This document shows, one piece after another, positions 5,532 to 7,309 of a stretch of DNA of 7,309 nucleotides. The first letter of the stretch is position 1. Each line of letters opens with the position of its first letter. Below the pieces are notes generated by a model. That model had not been told where the DNA came from, ran no database searches, and worked only from the letters and a program-made list of their open reading frames with translations. The stretch spans positions 1 through 7,309 of the forward strand of contig CALBJU010000277.1 of assembly GCA_937893205.1 (NCBI GenBank). Reading direction: 5' to 3'. The translations under genes were made by a program, and so were the position numbers. This DNA is from an uncultured Bacteroidota bacterium (GTDB taxonomy: Bacteria > Bacteroidota > Rhodothermia > Rhodothermales > UBA10348).

Positions 5532-6517
5532 TGGGTTAATTGAACCCGCTCGGTCTGATCGATCCGCATCTTGTAGATATGGTGCTCGCCGCCCCGGTCC
5601 GAGTGAAACACGATCCATCTACCATCAGGTGACCAGTAAGGAGCCCCTTCAGATTCGTCGGGGGTGTCGGTAAGCTGAAATAACGCTCCGTTTTCAACCT
5701 GGTACAACCAGAGATCGGACGTCTTCCCCTCTCCTTTTTCCGTGGCCGCAAACGCGATAATGGCGCCGTTTCTGGATGCGGCCGGAGTGGACACATCGCT
5801 TCCCTCTATCGAAAAAAGACACGTTTCTTCCCGGCGAAAGACCTGGTTTTTGCAAATTTGTGTGGTATCGCCATCCGTTTTATCATAGATCAGATACAGC
5901 TGATCGTCGAGCCACGTCGGGTGGAATCGCTCTCCTGAATCGAACGTTATCTGGCGCGTTACGGCGGTTCTGGGATTACTCACCACAATGTTTGGACCCT
6001 CTTCAGTCATTTGCACAAAGGCGAGCATCGCGTCCGTGGGGTCCCAGGCTGGATGCATAACCTGATCGTCCAGATCGATGTACAACTGAGGATTCGTTCC
6101 GTCTGAGTTCATCCGCCAGAGGTCCCACTCACCGTCAACGCCTTCGGCGGCGTACGAGTAAGCAATCTCGGTCCCAAAATCATTCCAGGTTGGATTCGCC
6201 GCGTAGCCACGAGACGCTTTGGTCCGAACCAATTCATTTCCAGTCGGGTCGATTACTACGATTTGGGAGGAGCTTCCCCGCCGCTCGTAAAAAACGATTC
6301 TGGATCCGTACCACGCCCACTGGGGATGCATCCGCCAGACTTCTGCATCGGGATCGAGCTCGAATGTCGTCGTATCTGCCTCAGATACTGGATCCGAAAC
6401 CCGGTTTTCGGTCGAAGGAGAATCGGATTCGGTCGAACCAGTTGTGTCCGGTTGGCCTTTTGAACAACCTGCCACAAGCAGGACGATGATTAAAAGGAGG
6501 GGGAAAATTCGATTCAT
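5528..6517 (-). CDS. Lipoprotein with TolB/WD40-like beta-propeller (PD40 repeats)
   Basis: A 329-residue exported protein. Residues 1-17 are a signal peptide (MNRIFPLLLIIVLLVAG) ending in the lipobox LVAGC, so Cys18 should be lipidated. A Ser/Thr/Asp-rich linker (19-50) follows. The rest contains six propeller-like repeats beginning near 64, 108, 155, 199, 244 and 292, most opening with a pattern like HP-x-W-x-x-x-G/D and followed by a strand such as IVFY, IAYSY, LAFVQ or IVFHS. The last, APYWSPDGRWIVFHSDRGG, is a textbook PD40/TolB motif. Six repeats fit a six-bladed propeller, usually a protein or peptide binding surface. No TolB N-terminal domain and no protease domain are present, so it is not TolB itself. 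The fourth repeat carries two cysteines (222, 233) that could form a disulfide. It stands alone on this strand; an AGGA lies only two bases before the ATG. Confidence 0.9.
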   Translation of the reverse strand: MNRIFPLLLIIVLLVAGCSKGQPDTTGSTESDSPSTENRVSDPVSEADTTTFELDPDAEVWRMHPQWAWYGSRIVFYERRGSSSQIVVIDPTGNELVRTKASRGYAANPTWNDFGTEIAYSYAAEGVDGEWDLWRMNSDGTNPQLYIDLDDQVMHPAWDPTDAMLAFVQMTEEGPNIVVSNPRTAVTRQITFDSGERFHPTWLDDQLYLIYDKTDGDTTQICKNQVFRREETCLFSIEGSDVSTPAASRNGAIIAFAATEKGEGKTSDLWLYQVENGALFQLTDTPDESEGAPYWSPDGRWIVFHSDRGGEHHIYKMRIDQTERVQLTH

Positions 6518-6585
6518 TTCCTGGCGAGTGGAAGATGGTTTGAGGTGAGGGGTCCTACAGACGCCCTTATGCCTCTGATGTTGCG

Positions 6586-6617
6586 GTATAACAAAATGCC
6601 CTTGTCAATCGTTATAC
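6586..6617. promoter_or_regulatory. Inverted repeat in divergent promoter region
   Basis: GTATAAC at 6586-6592 and its complement GTTATAC at 6611-6617 are separated by 18 bases, in the 157-bp region between the divergent lipoprotein gene and the plus-strand gene at 6675. Each arm also resembles a -10 hexamer (TATAAC), and TTGACA reads on the minus strand from 6608 to 6603, though no pair has standard spacing. It may be an operator or overlapping divergent promoters. Seven-base arms can arise by chance. Confidence 0.3.
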
Positions 6618-6674
6618 GCTCACATCTGGAAACTTAACCAACCAGCTTCGTAGGTAGATTTTGCTCGATGCGTT

Positions 6675-7309
6675 ATGAAAAATATCCTGAAAGAATACGG
6701 CGTGATTGTTTTGTTGATCGTGGTTGCGATCAGCGGCTACTTCCTGTTTTCACAGAATAAACAGGATATTTTAGCGTACACCATGGATACGCTCGGCGCC
6801 CGTCTTGCTGCTCTTGCGACAAATGACGAATCTCGAGAGCGCATCGTTGAGGCATTTGATCTGTTCAGTGATCGTGTCGCAAGACAAGAATTATCACCGG
6901 AGCAGATCGAGCTGGTCGCAGCGAACGTACTGAATTTGAGTGCCAAGGGAGAAGCAATTACTCCGGAAGAGGCTGAGTTCATGTTGTACATGGACGCACC
7001 CAATTCCCTTCCTTCCCCGCTATTCGCGGAGGCCGATGAGGGTATTTTGTACGGCCAACCAGCCCCAGTTACGCCCATAACCCCGATCGCACGGACCGTT
7101 ATTACCGCTGATTTTGAAGCACTGGGAAGTCGCCTCGAAGCGATGGTCAAATTTGCCGAAACGGTCGAAATCGCCCCGGCCGAAGCTTCCCGTCACTATC
7201 AGTTTGTTTCAGACTCCGATGGTATCCATGTAGTGATCGATCAGCAACTTGGCGATTTCATGTCGTCTCCAACGTTCCGCCCCATGGCTCGCGACCTGGA
7301 AGAACGAAG
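6675..7309 (+). CDS. Membrane-anchored protein of unknown function, partial (runs off right edge)
   Basis: From the ATG at 6675 a frame stays open for 211 codons to the window edge, so the C-terminus is missing. It begins MKNILKEYGVIVLLIVVAIS, with one membrane helix at about residues 8-26 and a lysine-containing N-terminus, as expected for an N-in anchor with the rest in the periplasm. A charged, probably helical stretch follows (about 30-105, including DESRERIVEAFDLFSDRVARQELSPEQIELVAANVL), then a Pro-rich segment (108-140, with PAPVTPITP), another helix (about 143-165) and a region with strands (SRHYQFVSDSDGIHVVIDQQ). I recognise no family. Upstream in-frame starts are absent and no Shine-Dalgarno is seen. 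It is divergent from the lipoprotein gene. The lack of stops over 635 bases and coherent composition make it a real gene. Confidence 0.8.
   Translation, partial: MKNILKEYGVIVLLIVVAISGYFLFSQNKQDILAYTMDTLGARLAALATNDESRERIVEAFDLFSDRVARQELSPEQIELVAANVLNLSAKGEAITPEEAEFMLYMDAPNSLPSPLFAEADEGILYGQPAPVTPITPIARTVITADFEALGSRLEAMVKFAETVEIAPAEASRHYQFVSDSDGIHVVIDQQLGDFMSSPTFRPMARDLEER

Overview
This 7.3 kb window looks like an ordinary chromosomal segment from a free-living bacterium of moderate GC. I recognise no mobile element, CRISPR array, tRNA or rRNA gene. None of the gene starts has a well-placed Shine-Dalgarno sequence, which is typical of Bacteroidota and relatives. With the long adenosylcobalamin-dependent ribonucleotide reductase and a TolB-like lipoprotein, this suggests a Rhodothermota/Balneolota-type organism. 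That assignment is an inference from style, not from a marker gene.

Layout, left to right. (1) A 54-residue Pmp3/YqaE-type membrane protein on + (113-277). (2) Two adjacent hairpins (332-358 and 364-390). The second has a U-rich tail on the minus strand and terminates (3), an unrecognised acidic soluble protein on - (416-886). (4) A 584-bp intergenic region (887-1470), AT-rich in its first two thirds. It carries five copies of the word CCGTTAT/ATAACGG, two DnaA-box-like sites, a TTGACA beside a palindrome, and other short repeats. It lies between the starts of the hypothetical gene and (5) nrdJ (1471-4551), a complete class II ribonucleotide reductase with all catalytic cysteines and a C-terminal cysteine-rich tail. 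(6) A strong intrinsic terminator (4646-4684) and a sigma70-like promoter (4697-4726) isolate nrdJ from (7) a classical short-chain dehydrogenase (4770-5531). (8) A six-repeat beta-propeller lipoprotein on - (5528-6517) converges on it; the two genes share a palindromic CTAG in which both end. (9) A divergent intergenic region (6518-6674) with an inverted repeat precedes (10) a membrane-anchored protein of unknown function on +, open to the right edge (6675-7309).

The genes do not form an evident pathway or operon. Almost every neighbour pair is convergent or divergent, and the one co-directional pair (nrdJ and the dehydrogenase) is separated by a terminator and a promoter. The most interesting part is the regulatory region upstream of nrdJ. 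Its repeated words and DnaA-box-like sites suggest control of deoxynucleotide synthesis tied to replication, by analogy with E. coli nrdAB. I did not find a convincing novel defence or mobile system.
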